From: Psychrobacter alimentarius
GTDB taxonomy: Bacteria; Pseudomonadota; Gammaproteobacteria; Pseudomonadales; Moraxellaceae
Assembly: GCF_001606025.1 (NCBI RefSeq)
Contig: NZ_CP014945.1
Location: 1,178,001-1,242,000, forward strand
Direction: 5' to 3'
Length of the DNA: 64,000 nt
Positions 55,104-64,000 of this stretch are shown here, piece by piece; within the stretch, counting starts at the first letter, position 1; every line of letters starts with the position of its first letter. Made by a program: the position numbers and the translations under genes. The notes under the pieces were generated by a model. The model searched no databases, was not told the origin of the DNA, and worked only from the letters and a program-made list of their open reading frames with translations.

Positions 55104-55489
55104 AAGCGTATGATAGATCGTCTTAAAAGCGTTGAATCATTATTGATTTTTTAATGTTTAGCTAGGTTTGTATTTTCTGTATTTGTTTTTCTAAGTCTGA
55201 TTTTTTCATGCCATTTTGACAAACCGTTAAAGCATATTACAAGATATGGCTGCACTTGAGACAAGTCATTAAATGCAGTTTTGTATCATGATAAAGTAAA
55301 TGGGTAAGTAAAATGAAAGAAATAGGTATAAGAGGATAGTCAATTTAAAGTCATTAAAGAAGAATAACGCACTTCATATAGGGGAAGATAGTATAAGATG
55401 TCTCACATTGGCGCAATCTGCAACTATTCAATGAGCAGGCTGCATGATAAAATAGACGGTTCACATGTCAAAACTGGATAACTTGTTGT
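55104..55489. other. Divergent intergenic region lonB-like / rsmG
   Basis: These 386 AT-rich bases contain no gene or RNA that I can support. TTGACA at 55216-55221 is a possible -35 for rsmG-side transcription, without a good -10. Confidence 0.4.
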
Positions 55490-56206
55490 ATGTCAGCTTC
55501 CGCTAAAACCTCTTTATCTTCTGCTAGTACAGGCAGTGTACATATGGATTCGACTGGCTTTGTAAAGCTTGGTTCACAATTACCAGCACTTGCTAAGACT
55601 TTGTCGCAAGCAGTAGACAAGCTGAATCTACCTCTAAGCGAGATGCAGCAACGCACGTTATTATTGTACTTAGACCAGCTCTTATTATGGAATAAAGCGT
55701 ATAATCTGACCGCAATCACTGATCCAGAAGAAGCCTTGATCAAGCATGTGATTGATTGTTTGGCTATTATAACGCATTTACCAGCAGGATCTTTGCTCGA
55801 TATTGGTACTGGCGCGGGTTTACCTGCTGTTATTATTGCTATTTGTCAGCCAGAACGTCAGTGTACGGCACTTGATAGTAACCAGAAAAAAATCCGTTTT
55901 ATTAAGCAAATCAGTAGTGAGCTTGGTTTGAGTAATATGCAGCCGATTGCTTCTCGCATTGAAGCTCATGAGGCCAGCTATGATGTGGTCACCTCTAGAG
56001 CATTTGCCAGCTTGATAGATTTTGTTGAAGTGGCACAACCTAGACTGGCAGATAACGGTTATCTGTGTGCTATGAAAGGTAAAGCGCCAAGCGAGGAAGA
56101 GCTGCAAGCGCTTGAGAGTGAGTGGAACATCAAGACCATCAAACTTCATGTGCCATATTTACACGATAGCCGCCATTTAATTGAATTATCTATCAAAAAT
56201 GTCTAA
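55490..56206 (+). CDS. rsmG: 16S rRNA (guanine527-N7)-methyltransferase
   Basis: RsmG (GidB) methylates G527 of 16S rRNA with S-adenosylmethionine. The 238-residue protein has WNKAYNLTAITDPEEALIKHVIDCLA near residue 65 and the SAM-binding motif LLDIGTGAGLPAVIIAI near residue 103. VVTSRAFASLIDFVE is near 165. The first ~20 residues are a Ser/Ala-rich leader, and an alternative ATG at 55544 would remove it. As usual in gammaproteobacteria, it precedes parA and parB on the same strand, here with a 261-base gap. Confidence 0.96.
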   Translation: MSASAKTSLSSASTGSVHMDSTGFVKLGSQLPALAKTLSQAVDKLNLPLSEMQQRTLLLYLDQLLLWNKAYNLTAITDPEEALIKHVIDCLAIITHLPAGSLLDIGTGAGLPAVIIAICQPERQCTALDSNQKKIRFIKQISSELGLSNMQPIASRIEAHEASYDVVTSRAFASLIDFVEVAQPRLADNGYLCAMKGKAPSEEELQALESEWNIKTIKLHVPYLHDSRHLIELSIKNV

Positions 56207-56467
56207 GCTACCAATAGCTTTTGATCATGAAACAGTAATGATTTTTTTGTGAAACATAGTTTACGCCTGTATTTAAATGGCATAGTATGGAAAATGCGCT
56301 GAAAAAAGTGCGCTATTTGTCTAATGAATGGTTTATGTCGCTTCAATATCCAAGTATGATGCATGCGCTTTGAGGCATGGTGACGATACAATCTTGGCGC
56401 AGGCAATGACGAAGTAGATAACAAACAAGAATAACGGTAATAGACCCTAATAAAATTGAGTGAGTGT

Positions 56468-57247
56468 ATGGAAATCATAGCAATTGCGAATCAAAAAGGC
56501 GGCGTGGGCAAAACCACGACGGCGGTAAATTTGACCGCCAGCTTGGCTGCTAAGCACAAGCATGTACTACTGATTGACTTAGACCCACAGGGCAATGCGA
56601 CCAGTGGCACTGGTGTAGACAAAAATGAATTGGCGTTGACGATAGCCGATGTGCTGCTTGATGGCGTGTCTCTGACAGATGCTATTGTCACCAGCCCAGC
56701 AGGATTTGATGTTATCGGTGCCAATCGCGATTTGGCTGGTATGGACATCACTTTAATGAGCAAGACCGATAGTCATGAGTTGTTTAAAACAGCAATGGCC
56801 GATTTGGTAAACGATCAAATCACTGCTCAAAAGCCTGCTTATGATTATGTCATTATCGATTGTGCACCCAGTTTGAATCTACTAACCATTAATGCGTTAG
56901 TCGCGACAGATGGGGTAATCATTCCTATGCAGTGTGAGTATTATGCATTAGAAGGTCTTGCGGACTTGTCACAAACCATTGAGCGTTTAACTGAACTCAA
57001 TCCCAACCTTTATATTCGTGGCGTTGTGAGAACGTTATTCGATGCACGTAATACACTGGCGCGAGATGTGTCTGCCGAATTGGAGTCACATTTCGGCGAT
57101 ATCATGTATAACACACATATTCCAAGAAATATTCGCTTGGCAGAAGCGCCAGCGCACGGTTTGCCAGTTATTGCGTACGAAAGATGGTCGAAAGGTGCGC
57201 GTGCTTACCAAAAATTGGCAGCAGAAGTGATGAAACAAAGTCGCTAA
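56468..57247 (+). CDS. parA: Chromosome-partitioning ATPase ParA
   Basis: ParA (Soj) is the Walker-type ATPase that moves ParB-parS complexes during segregation. The 259-residue protein begins MEIIAIANQKGGVGKTTTAVN with the deviant Walker A (KGGVGKTT). DLDPQGNATSG and VIIDCAPSLNLLTINAL follow. The frame can be read from a TTG at 56456, but the ATG at 56468 gives the canonical start. parB follows after 158 bases. No parS-like palindrome (TGTTTCACGTGAAACA type) was seen in the window. Confidence 0.97.
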   Translation: MEIIAIANQKGGVGKTTTAVNLTASLAAKHKHVLLIDLDPQGNATSGTGVDKNELALTIADVLLDGVSLTDAIVTSPAGFDVIGANRDLAGMDITLMSKTDSHELFKTAMADLVNDQITAQKPAYDYVIIDCAPSLNLLTINALVATDGVIIPMQCEYYALEGLADLSQTIERLTELNPNLYIRGVVRTLFDARNTLARDVSAELESHFGDIMYNTHIPRNIRLAEAPAHGLPVIAYERWSKGARAYQKLAAEVMKQSR

Positions 57248-57405
57248 TTGTTTTGCTTTTAAGCGACAATCACTGGTCATCAATGAAACCGACCAGTCAG
57301 AAGCGAGCATATCCAGTGAGACATCAAAACACTTAACATTGTATTTTTAGTAAGCCGCATGAATCATTATTTGGCTTTTATTTTAGCGTTAGAGGATAGG
57401 TAATC

Positions 57406-58554
57406 ATGGCAAAGAAAAGAGGATTGGCTGCCAATCGAGGCTTGGATGCCTTATTAGGGTCAATCAAAAAAGAAAAGCAAATTGCCGCCTCTGCCTTGCA
57501 AGATGATATGGCTGTGCGCGACAATACTTTGCCAGTTGAGACGCCAGATACCAGTGCATCAGATAAACTAAGTAGCCCTGAGGCTAGCGACAAACCGTCT
57601 ACAAAGCCAACGGATGCTAAAACGCTTGGCTCTGAAACCACGGATACCAGCAATCGTAAAGCACGTTTGCCACGTACAGCGAGTAAAGCAGCAGCCAATA
57701 AGTCACGTACTAATGGGACAGAGGCTAGTGCCACAGAAGACCAAATCAGCTTGGTACAAATCGATGTGATGCGCTTACAAGCTGGCAAATATCAACCACG
57801 CCGTGATATGAGTGAAACGGCCTTGGCTGAGCTGGCATCTTCTATCGAGCAACATGGTGTGATGCAGCCTATCGTGATTCGTCCGTTACTGGCGAATGAG
57901 GATAAAAGCGAAGCATTTGTGACGCACGAAATCATTGCTGGTGAGCGCCGCTGGCGTGCAGCAAAAATGGCCGGAAAATCAGTAATCCCAGCGATTGAGC
58001 GTGCTTTATCTGATGAGTTGGCTATCGCACTGGCACTGATTGAGAATATTCAACGGGAAGATTTGTCTGTGATTGAACAGGCTGCGGCTTTGCAGCGCTT
58101 TCATACAGAATTTGGTATGAGTCATGCTATGATTGCCGAGGTCGTGGGTAAAGCGCGTACGACGGTGTCAAACTTACTACGTTTGAATCAGCTGCATGAT
58201 ACGGTAAAAGACCATTTGGCGAACAATACCTTAGATATGGGTCATGCGCGTACACTTTTAGCATTATCGTCAGAACAGCAGCCAATCATTGCGCAAAAAA
58301 TCATCGATGGTGGTATGACAGTACGCGAGGCTGAAAAATTGGTCAAATCCATTTTACAGCCTGCTCCGAAAGCCAATCGTGCCGAACAAATCCAATCTCG
58401 TGATGCTGAACAATTGACGCAGAGACTCACAGACATGTTAGGCGCTCAAGTAAAGCTCAAGCATAAAAAAGATGGGCAGGGCAGCGTTGAGATTTTCTTC
58501 CATAGTCAGGACCAGCTTGCAGCGCTCATTAAGCACATAGAAGCGCAGGCTTGA
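57406..58554 (+). CDS. parB: Chromosome-partitioning protein ParB
   Basis: ParB (Spo0J) binds parS, loads CTP and spreads along DNA. The first ~15 residues (MAKKRGLAANRGLDALLGSIK) are the ParA-stimulating motif. A low-complexity Ser/Thr/Ala linker to about residue 108 is followed by the ParB/Srx N-terminal domain: KYQPRRDMSETALAELASSI, then HEIIAGERRWRAAKMAG. A helix-turn-helix (MIAEVVGKARTTVSNLLRL) and a C-terminal dimerisation domain (VKLKHKKDGQGSVEIFF) complete it. The linker is unusually long, which explains 382 residues against about 290. GAGG precedes the ATG. Confidence 0.96.
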   Translation: MAKKRGLAANRGLDALLGSIKKEKQIAASALQDDMAVRDNTLPVETPDTSASDKLSSPEASDKPSTKPTDAKTLGSETTDTSNRKARLPRTASKAAANKSRTNGTEASATEDQISLVQIDVMRLQAGKYQPRRDMSETALAELASSIEQHGVMQPIVIRPLLANEDKSEAFVTHEIIAGERRWRAAKMAGKSVIPAIERALSDELAIALALIENIQREDLSVIEQAAALQRFHTEFGMSHAMIAEVVGKARTTVSNLLRLNQLHDTVKDHLANNTLDMGHARTLLALSSEQQPIIAQKIIDGGMTVREAEKLVKSILQPAPKANRAEQIQSRDAEQLTQRLTDMLGAQVKLKHKKDGQGSVEIFFHSQDQLAALIKHIEAQA

Positions 58555-58638
58555 GCATTAAAATAAGTTTGCACGGCCTATTCATATTTAAATCATCTTG
58601 GTAACCACTGTTTTTAGAAAAAATAGAAGAGAGTCAAT

Positions 58639-59370
58639 ATGTGGGAGTTGGTGAAAGCAGGTGGTTGGTTAATGACCCCTATTGTTTTGTGCTCGATTTT
58701 GGCATTGGTTATTATTATTGAGCGTAGCCATACTTTACAGTTTAACAAGATTGTACCCACTAGGCTGCGCGAACAGCTGATCACTCGCTTGCGTGAAAAC
58801 GGTGATATTGGTCGAACACAGCTGATGAATGTCAAAGAAAAGACCGCGCTTGGCGATATTCTAGCGACTGGTCTGCTTTACCGCCAGTATGGCTTAGAGT
58901 CGATGACGATGCATATGCAGAATCGTGCGAGCGTGCAAATTCATCAATTAGAAAAGAACATCAATATGCTCGGTACCATAGGGGCGATTGCACCGTTGCT
59001 CGGACTATTGGGTACGGTATTGGGTATTATTTCTTCGTTTTTAGCGATTACCGATGGTGCGATGCAAGATCCGACGATGCTTGCGGCGGGTGTGTCACAA
59101 GCATTGATTACCACAGCAGCGGGCATGATTGTCGCTATCCCAGCGCTGGTTGCTTATCGTTATTTTCAGCGCCGCATCATTGATATCAATGCGCAGTTTG
59201 AGACCCAAGCAGGATTGATGATTCAAGAGCTATATGATTATCAATTGTTTGAGAATACCAATGCTACAGGTATTAAGCAGCCTGACCGGTATGGAGCAGT
59301 ACACGAGCAGTTGAATAATGATCGTTCAAGCATGTTAGATCAAAATAAAGTGACGACAGTGGTTCCCTGA
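58639..59370 (+). CDS. exbB: ExbB/TolQ-type proton channel protein
   Basis: A 243-residue MotA/TolQ/ExbB inner-membrane subunit that uses proton motive force with ExbD. The N-terminal helix (GGWLMTPIVLCSILALVIIIE) is followed by a cytoplasmic loop. Two further helices include LGTIGAIAPLLGLLGTVLGIISSF and ALITTAAGMIVAIPALVAYRYF, which form the proton path. GAGAG lies before the ATG. exbD follows 70 bases downstream, and no tonB is adjacent. The gene group continues into msbA, lpxK and kdsB, as in other Moraxellaceae/Pseudomonas genomes. Confidence 0.92.
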   Translation: MWELVKAGGWLMTPIVLCSILALVIIIERSHTLQFNKIVPTRLREQLITRLRENGDIGRTQLMNVKEKTALGDILATGLLYRQYGLESMTMHMQNRASVQIHQLEKNINMLGTIGAIAPLLGLLGTVLGIISSFLAITDGAMQDPTMLAAGVSQALITTAAGMIVAIPALVAYRYFQRRIIDINAQFETQAGLMIQELYDYQLFENTNATGIKQPDRYGAVHEQLNNDRSSMLDQNKVTTVVP

Positions 59371-59440
59371 TATCAGCTTGTCGAGCAAAGATATGAACCA
59401 TCACCGAGCACATTGGTATTGAGTGAATAAAGAGAGTGAT

Positions 59441-59872
59441 ATGCGCTTTAGAAAACCAACGGTTGAGCCACTTGAAATTAACTTAACCCCGATGATCGAC
59501 TGCTTGCTATTTTTGATTGTATTTTTGCTGTTGGCAACATCGTTCAATCATTTTAGTCGCCTGAATATCATTCTTCCTGAGGCTGAAGGTGTCGCATTGA
59601 CAGAGCAAAAAAACAGCATTGAAGTAGCAGTGCAAGAAGATGGCAGTTATTTGGTCAATGGTATTACCCTAGCTAGTAGCAATGAAGCAGAATTGACCAG
59701 TATGCTACAACAAGAAGCAGGCAGTAATCGTGATATGCTATTTGTCATTGCTGCCGATGCCAATGCCACCCATCAGTCAGTCGTGCGGGTAATGGATATC
59801 GCTGGTAAACTTGGTTTTTTAAATCTTAATATCAGTACTGTTGTGCCACTTGGGCAACCTTTACCGCAATAA
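59441..59872 (+). CDS. exbD: ExbD/TolR-type protein
   Basis: A 143-residue single-pass partner of ExbB. A short cytoplasmic start is followed by the membrane segment EINLTPMIDCLLFLIVFLLLATSF, whose Asp (in PMIDCL) is the proton-carrying residue. The periplasmic domain (LNIILPEAEGVALTEQ onward) binds TonB or peptidoglycan-linked partners. The longer frame from the GTG at 59423 is less likely because GAGAG lies just upstream of the ATG at 59441. Confidence 0.92.
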   Translation: MRFRKPTVEPLEINLTPMIDCLLFLIVFLLLATSFNHFSRLNIILPEAEGVALTEQKNSIEVAVQEDGSYLVNGITLASSNEAELTSMLQQEAGSNRDMLFVIAADANATHQSVVRVMDIAGKLGFLNLNISTVVPLGQPLPQ

Positions 59873-59970
59873 TGCCTATGGCATATAGCCAGTTTTTGCT
59901 AAAACTATTCCTGTAAAGCTGTGTGTTAAGCACAGTCCATTCATATGATGATACCCGAATTGAGGCTTTT

Positions 59971-61749
59971 ATGAGCCAAACTTATCAATCTGATTCTGCC
60001 AAAACTTCTGCTAAGGTAGCACCAGCAAGTGTGTCTAGGTATGCCACCTTATTGCGCCTTTTAAGCTATTTAAAACCATACTGGTGGGCATTATTGCTCA
60101 CGGTTTTGGGATTTGCCATCAATGCTGGTACTGAGATTTGGATTGCCAAGCTGCTGCAATATATCACTGATGCTATTAATCAAAATGATCAAAGTCAACA
60201 GGACTTATTCCCGTTATTGATAATTGCATTGTTCTTTGTTCGCGGTGTTGGCAGTTTTTTAGGTAACTACTATTCTGCATTAGTCTCACGTAACCTGGTT
60301 TATGAGCTCAGAGTAGAAGTTTTTAATAAATTGCTACGCTTGCCGAGCTCATTTTATTTAGCCAATCCAGCTGGTACCATATCATCCAAATTGATTTTTG
60401 ATGTCGAACAGGTAACGGCCGCCAGTACTGACTCTATGAAAACCTTACTGCGTGATGGTTTGACGGTCGTAGCATTGATTGGGTTTTTGCTTTATAGCAA
60501 CTGGCGTTTGACTTTGATTTTGTTTGTCGTGTTACCGCCTATATTATGGCTAATTCGTCTGGCTTCCAAACGATATCTCAAGCTGTCTAAAGGCATTCAA
60601 GAGACAATGGGCGATGTGAGTCATATCACTAATGAGGTCATCGGTGGCTACCAAGTGGTCAAAAATTATGGTGGGCAAGCTTATGAAGCCAAGCGTTTTG
60701 ATAAAACCTCAAAAAAGAACCTACGTCAAGGGATGAAGGTTGTTGTTACCAACAGCATTAATACGCCAGCCGTACAGCTATTGATGGCAATAGCCATGTC
60801 AATCGTCGTATGGCTTGCCTTGCGTCCAGCAGTGATAGACAATATCTCGGCGGGCGCTTTTATCTCCTATATTGCCGCTGCAGGCTTACTTAGTAAGCCA
60901 GTACGGTCATTGACTGATATCAATCAAAAATTGCAAAAAGGTATTGCTGCAGGTGAGTCGATATTTGCCTTATTGGATGAGCCAGAAGAAAAAGACACAG
61001 GCGTGCTGAGCCCAGAGCTATCAGGACAGATTCGTTTAGATAATGTTGGTTTGGTGTATCCAGATTCAACCATAGCACTGCGTGATTTTACGTTGGATGT
61101 ACGAGCGGGCGAGACAGTAGCATTGGTCGGTCGCAGTGGCGCTGGTAAATCATCTTTGGTGAATTTGCTGACCCGCACTTTATCGACGACTTCAGGGCAG
61201 ATTACTTTAGACGGCATGCCTATTGAAGATATCACGTTAGAAAGCTTACGTTCTCAAATTGCGATGGTCAATCAGCAAGTGGTACTCTTTAATACTACCG
61301 TATTTAATAACATCGCTTATGGTAGCTTAGCCAATAGAACCCAAGCCGAAGTCGAAAAAGCAGCAAAAGATGCCTTTGCTCATGACTTTATTGTAAAAAT
61401 GCCAAATGGCTACCAAAGTGAAATCGGGGCTGAAGGTTTGCAGCTCTCTGGCGGACAGCGTCAACGCTTATCTATTGCTCGTGCTTTATTAAAAGATGCG
61501 CCTATTTTAATTTTAGATGAAGCCACCAGTGCCCTTGATAACGAATCAGAATATTATATTCAGCAGGCGCTAGATAACGTGATGAAAGACCGTACAACAT
61601 TGGTGATCGCTCATCGTTTGACGACCATCGAATCTGCCGACCGTATTGCTGTCATGGATGGTGGTCAGATAGTTGAGCTGGGTACACATGATGAGTTGAT
61701 ACAACAGCAAGGTCATTATGCGCAAATGTATGCTCGAGACTTTACGTAG
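59971..61749 (+). CDS. msbA: Lipid A/LPS flippase, ABC transporter MsbA
   Basis: MsbA flips lipid A-core across the inner membrane. The 592-residue half-transporter has six membrane helices and then an ATPase domain with Walker A GRSGAGKSSLVNLL, Q-loop, signature LSGGQRQRLSIARALL, Walker B ILILDEATSALD and H-loop AHRLTT. The frame can be read back to 59923, but GAGG is 7 bases before the ATG at 59971. lpxK follows after 92 bases, in line with lipid A assembly and export acting together. Confidence 0.95.
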   Translation: MSQTYQSDSAKTSAKVAPASVSRYATLLRLLSYLKPYWWALLLTVLGFAINAGTEIWIAKLLQYITDAINQNDQSQQDLFPLLIIALFFVRGVGSFLGNYYSALVSRNLVYELRVEVFNKLLRLPSSFYLANPAGTISSKLIFDVEQVTAASTDSMKTLLRDGLTVVALIGFLLYSNWRLTLILFVVLPPILWLIRLASKRYLKLSKGIQETMGDVSHITNEVIGGYQVVKNYGGQAYEAKRFDKTSKKNLRQGMKVVVTNSINTPAVQLLMAIAMSIVVWLALRPAVIDNISAGAFISYIAAAGLLSKPVRSLTDINQKLQKGIAAGESIFALLDEPEEKDTGVLSPELSGQIRLDNVGLVYPDSTIALRDFTLDVRAGETVALVGRSGAGKSSLVNLLTRTLSTTSGQITLDGMPIEDITLESLRSQIAMVNQQVVLFNTTVFNNIAYGSLANRTQAEVEKAAKDAFAHDFIVKMPNGYQSEIGAEGLQLSGGQRQRLSIARALLKDAPILILDEATSALDNESEYYIQQALDNVMKDRTTLVIAHRLTTIESADRIAVMDGGQIVELGTHDELIQQQGHYAQMYARDFT

Positions 61750-61841
61750 TTCAATCAAATCAGGACGTGAGTCAATCAGGCAGTAGTTAAAAACAATTCT
61801 TGCGCTTGAGTAATACGAATAAGTGGGATAAATGGCTAACA

Positions 61842-62969
61842 ATGAGTATTGAGACGACGGTGACGCGTGCGTGGCAACGTCAGGCCACTTGGTTATGGCT
61901 GTTGCTGCCTTTTAGCTGGCTATATGGGCTTATTACGATGCTTCGTCATCAAGCTTACAAAAGTGGCCTCTTATCAAGCTATCGTGCTCCTGTTCCTGTC
62001 ATGGTGATTGGCAACATTAGTGTGGGTGGTAGTGGCAAGACTCCGCTGATTATTACCTTAGTCGACTATTTGCAAAAACAAGGGGTTTACGTCGGTGTCA
62101 TTAGTCGTGGTTATGGCGGGGATACCAGTCAGATGCCAGCGTTGGTCGGTAAGACCAGTCTGCCTAATGTGGTGGGAGATGAGCCTTGTCTGATTGTGAA
62201 TACGACAGGTGTGGCGATGGCGGTATGCCCAAACCGTGAGCAAGCGATCACTATGCTGTTGGAGACATATCCAGACCTACAATTAATTATTGCAGATGAT
62301 GGTTTGCAGCATTATGCACTACAGCGCGATATCGAATGGATTGTGGTGGATGCCGCACGAGGTTTTGGTAATAAGCAACTGTTACCCACTGGATTTTTAC
62401 GTGAGCCAATATCACGGTTAAAAGAGGCGGATGTCATTTATCATGAAAGGGCAATTGATGCATCAAACCACGATAATAAAGAGAGTAATCAGCATCGTGT
62501 CAATCGTCTGACTATGCATCTAGAAGCGGATAATATGCAGCGCTTATGGCAATCCTCCTTTGACAGTAAAATGAGGAGCAGAATGCCTGAAAAAGGTAGC
62601 CAAGTACACGCAGTAAGCGGCATTGGTTATCCACAGCGTTTTTTTGATACGCTAGATTCGCTTGGTTATCAGGTCATTGCGCATCCGTATCCTGACCATT
62701 ATGCGTTTAGTTTGGCTGAGCTGGCTGAATACAGCGATTATCCAATTGTGGTGACCACTAAAGATGCAGTAAAAATAAGAGCCCTATTGTTGGAACATAC
62801 TGCACAGCAAGCATTAATGGACGATTATGAAAAGCTTGCAAATAATTTATGGGTCTTACCAGTCAGCGCTGTACTGTCCAACAACTGCTATCCGCATCTA
62901 AATCGACAGTTGAGTCAATTAGGTATTACTATACAAAACGATCAAGCCGACAGTCATATTAACGATTAA
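61842..62969 (+). CDS. lpxK: Tetraacyldisaccharide 4'-kinase
   Basis: LpxK phosphorylates the 4' position of the lipid A disaccharide precursor. The P-loop is GNISVGGSGKTPLIITLVDYL near residue 55, after an N-terminal membrane-associated helix (LLLPFSWLYGLITMLR). VISRGYGG, VGDEPCLI, IIADDGLQHYALQRD and the C-terminal YPDHYAF and VTTKDAVK are family features. The ATG at 61842 gives 375 residues, a little longer than usual because of a charged insertion near residue 210 (NHDNKESNQHRV). The Shine-Dalgarno is weak. Confidence 0.94.
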   Translation: MSIETTVTRAWQRQATWLWLLLPFSWLYGLITMLRHQAYKSGLLSSYRAPVPVMVIGNISVGGSGKTPLIITLVDYLQKQGVYVGVISRGYGGDTSQMPALVGKTSLPNVVGDEPCLIVNTTGVAMAVCPNREQAITMLLETYPDLQLIIADDGLQHYALQRDIEWIVVDAARGFGNKQLLPTGFLREPISRLKEADVIYHERAIDASNHDNKESNQHRVNRLTMHLEADNMQRLWQSSFDSKMRSRMPEKGSQVHAVSGIGYPQRFFDTLDSLGYQVIAHPYPDHYAFSLAELAEYSDYPIVVTTKDAVKIRALLLEHTAQQALMDDYEKLANNLWVLPVSAVLSNNCYPHLNRQLSQLGITIQNDQADSHIND

Positions 62970-63029
62970 GATGGCACAAACAACAATGGCTGATACTTCA
63001 AACCATATAAAACCCCATAGGAATAAATC

Positions 63030-63845
63030 ATGTCATCCATTGCTGCGCCCGCTAAAACCCACATTGTCATTCCTGCCCGCTTTAAAAGCACAAGATTGCC
63101 TGGCAAGCCATTATTAATGATTCATGGCAAGCCAATGATTCTTTGGGTTGCCGAAAAAGCACAGGCTGCACATTTTGCTGATGATATGTGTATTGCTACT
63201 GATGATGAGCGCATTGCTCACGTATGTATAGAAGCGGGTTTTGATGTGGTGATGACCAGTAGCGAGCATGCATCGGGTACAGATCGCCTAGCAGAAGTGG
63301 CGGCTATCAAAGGCTGGTCAGATCATGATATTGTGGTCAATATGCAAGGTGATGAGCCTTTGGTGCCGCCATTATTGCTGGAGCAGGCTAAGGCACTTTT
63401 GGTGGCAGACAATGAGAGCGTAATGGCAACCTTATGTGAGCCTATAGAGGATTATGAGACGTTTCATCGTCCGTCTGTGGTAAAAGTAGTCAGTCAGCAG
63501 TCCGATAACAGACAGCGTGCGCTTTACTTTAGCCGAGCACCAATTCCTTGTGACCGTGATGTGGTTTTGGCCAATAATCAGGATAAGCAAGCACCAAAAA
63601 ATGCCTATCGTCATCTGGGTCTATACGCTTATCGCGTCAGCTTATTACAGCAGTTTGTGCACTGGCCCCAAACACCACTTGAGAGTCTTGAAAGCCTAGA
63701 ACAATTACGTATTTTAGAAAATGGCGGACATATTGCAATCGCAGCAGCAGCTTGTCAATTACCAGCTGGTGTTGATACTCAAGAAGACTTGGACCGCTTA
63801 AATGCGATGAGTCTAGCCAATTTTCAAAACCCTGCTGAAAAATAG
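63030..63845 (+). CDS. kdsB: 3-deoxy-manno-octulosonate cytidylyltransferase (CMP-KDO synthetase)
   Basis: KdsB activates KDO as CMP-KDO for the LPS inner core. The 271-residue protein shows [15 protein letters not shown] near residue 15 (CTP/Mg binding), [27 protein letters not shown] near 73 and [13 protein letters not shown] near 100. [11 protein letters not shown] and [13 protein letters not shown] are in the second half. AGGA is 7 bases before the ATG. It follows lpxK by 60 bases and ends 2 bases before holB. Confidence 0.97.
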   Translation: MSSIAAPAKTHIVIPARFKSTRLPGKPLLMIHGKPMILWVAEKAQAAHFADDMCIATDDERIAHVCIEAGFDVVMTSSEHASGTDRLAEVAAIKGWSDHDIVVNMQGDEPLVPPLLLEQAKALLVADNESVMATLCEPIEDYETFHRPSVVKVVSQQSDNRQRALYFSRAPIPCDRDVVLANNQDKQAPKNAYRHLGLYAYRVSLLQQFVHWPQTPLESLESLEQLRILENGGHIAIAAAACQLPAGVDTQEDLDRLNAMSLANFQNPAEK

Positions 63846-63847
63846 TC

Positions 63848-64000
63848 ATGAATAACATCATGGAAAACAACAGTGTCGTTGATACCACAGATAATATTTA
63901 TTTTGCGCCGTTGTTGCCATGGCAGCAAACACTGTGGTCGCAGCTGACAACGCGAGTGCAATCACAACAGCCCTTGCCTCATGCGCTACTTGCCGCAGGT
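63848..64000 (+). CDS. holB: DNA polymerase III delta' subunit, 5' end (runs off the window)
   Basis: The first 51 codons of a frame starting at the ATG 2 bases after the kdsB stop. It reads MNNIMENNSVVDTTDNIYFA and then PLLPWQQTLWSQLTTRVQSQ, followed by LPHALLAAG. The LPW followed by PHALLAAG pattern marks the start of clamp-loader delta' proteins. The P-loop lies beyond the window. Position after lpxK-kdsB also fits holB. Confidence 0.8.
   Translation, partial: MNNIMENNSVVDTTDNIYFAPLLPWQQTLWSQLTTRVQSQQPLPHALLAAG

Noticed and set aside
56207..56467. parS site near parA/parB
   Set aside because: No sequence like the canonical 16-base parS palindrome was found here or in the parA-parB gap.
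59873..59970. Terminator between exbD and msbA
   Set aside because: Only a very short GGC/GCC stem with a few T residues; too weak, and the gene order suggests read-through.

Overview
The window looks like a stretch of chromosome from a Psychrobacter-type bacterium (Moraxellaceae, Gammaproteobacteria). This rests on gene content and order: rsmG-parA-parB, exbB-exbD-msbA-lpxK-kdsB-holB, divergent ppsA/ppsR, and rpsF-rpsR-rplI without priB. It also rests on moderate-to-low GC and on many proteins carrying acidic or low-complexity extensions. The organism is inferred from recognition only; no search was run. I see no rRNA, tRNA, CRISPR array, insertion sequence, phage or plasmid module, and no obvious pseudogene.

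Layout. 1-9972: 5' end of ychF (minus), a UvrD-family helicase, a DadA-like FAD amine/amino-acid oxidoreductase paired with a RidA-type deaminase, a glycerate kinase with a GntP-family permease (minus), and the cobalamin nucleotide-loop genes cobT-cobS-cobC-like. 10069-19231: a small orphan gene, the rpsF-rpsR-rplI operon, an RDD membrane protein, ppsA with its divergent regulator ppsR, a lipoprotein and the transhydrogenase sthA. 19376-25676 (minus): a TolC-YihY-HlyD-ABC2-ABC2 export locus without a visible ATPase gene. 26225-30993: glpK, a glycine-zipper protein, an endonuclease/exonuclease/phosphatase-fold protein and a TetR regulator. 31057-42418 (minus): five exported proteins, four of them built from DUF11/SdrD-B/SpaA-like beta-sandwich modules, including a 1.78-kilo-residue protein with an apparent outer-membrane beta-barrel. 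43028-47554: aceE-aceF without lpd. 47723-55103: ompW, a small Cys-rich membrane protein, a voltage-gated-type potassium channel, a TerD protein, a WYL regulator and a LonB-like protease. 55490-64000: rsmG, parA, parB, exbB, exbD, msbA, lpxK, kdsB and the 5' end of holB.

How they fit. Much of the window is core biology: translation, chromosome partitioning, lipid A/KDO supply and the pyruvate/PEP node (ppsA, ppsR, aceEF). The most promising under-described unit is the 31-42 kb surface-protein cluster. It combines a giant barrel protein with soluble partners that share an N-terminal module, and two strong hairpins separate the two main genes. The second is the ATPase-less ABC-2 export locus. 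Several well-formed terminators, a strong rpsF promoter and a 9-bp-stem hairpin in the rpsF leader are directly visible.
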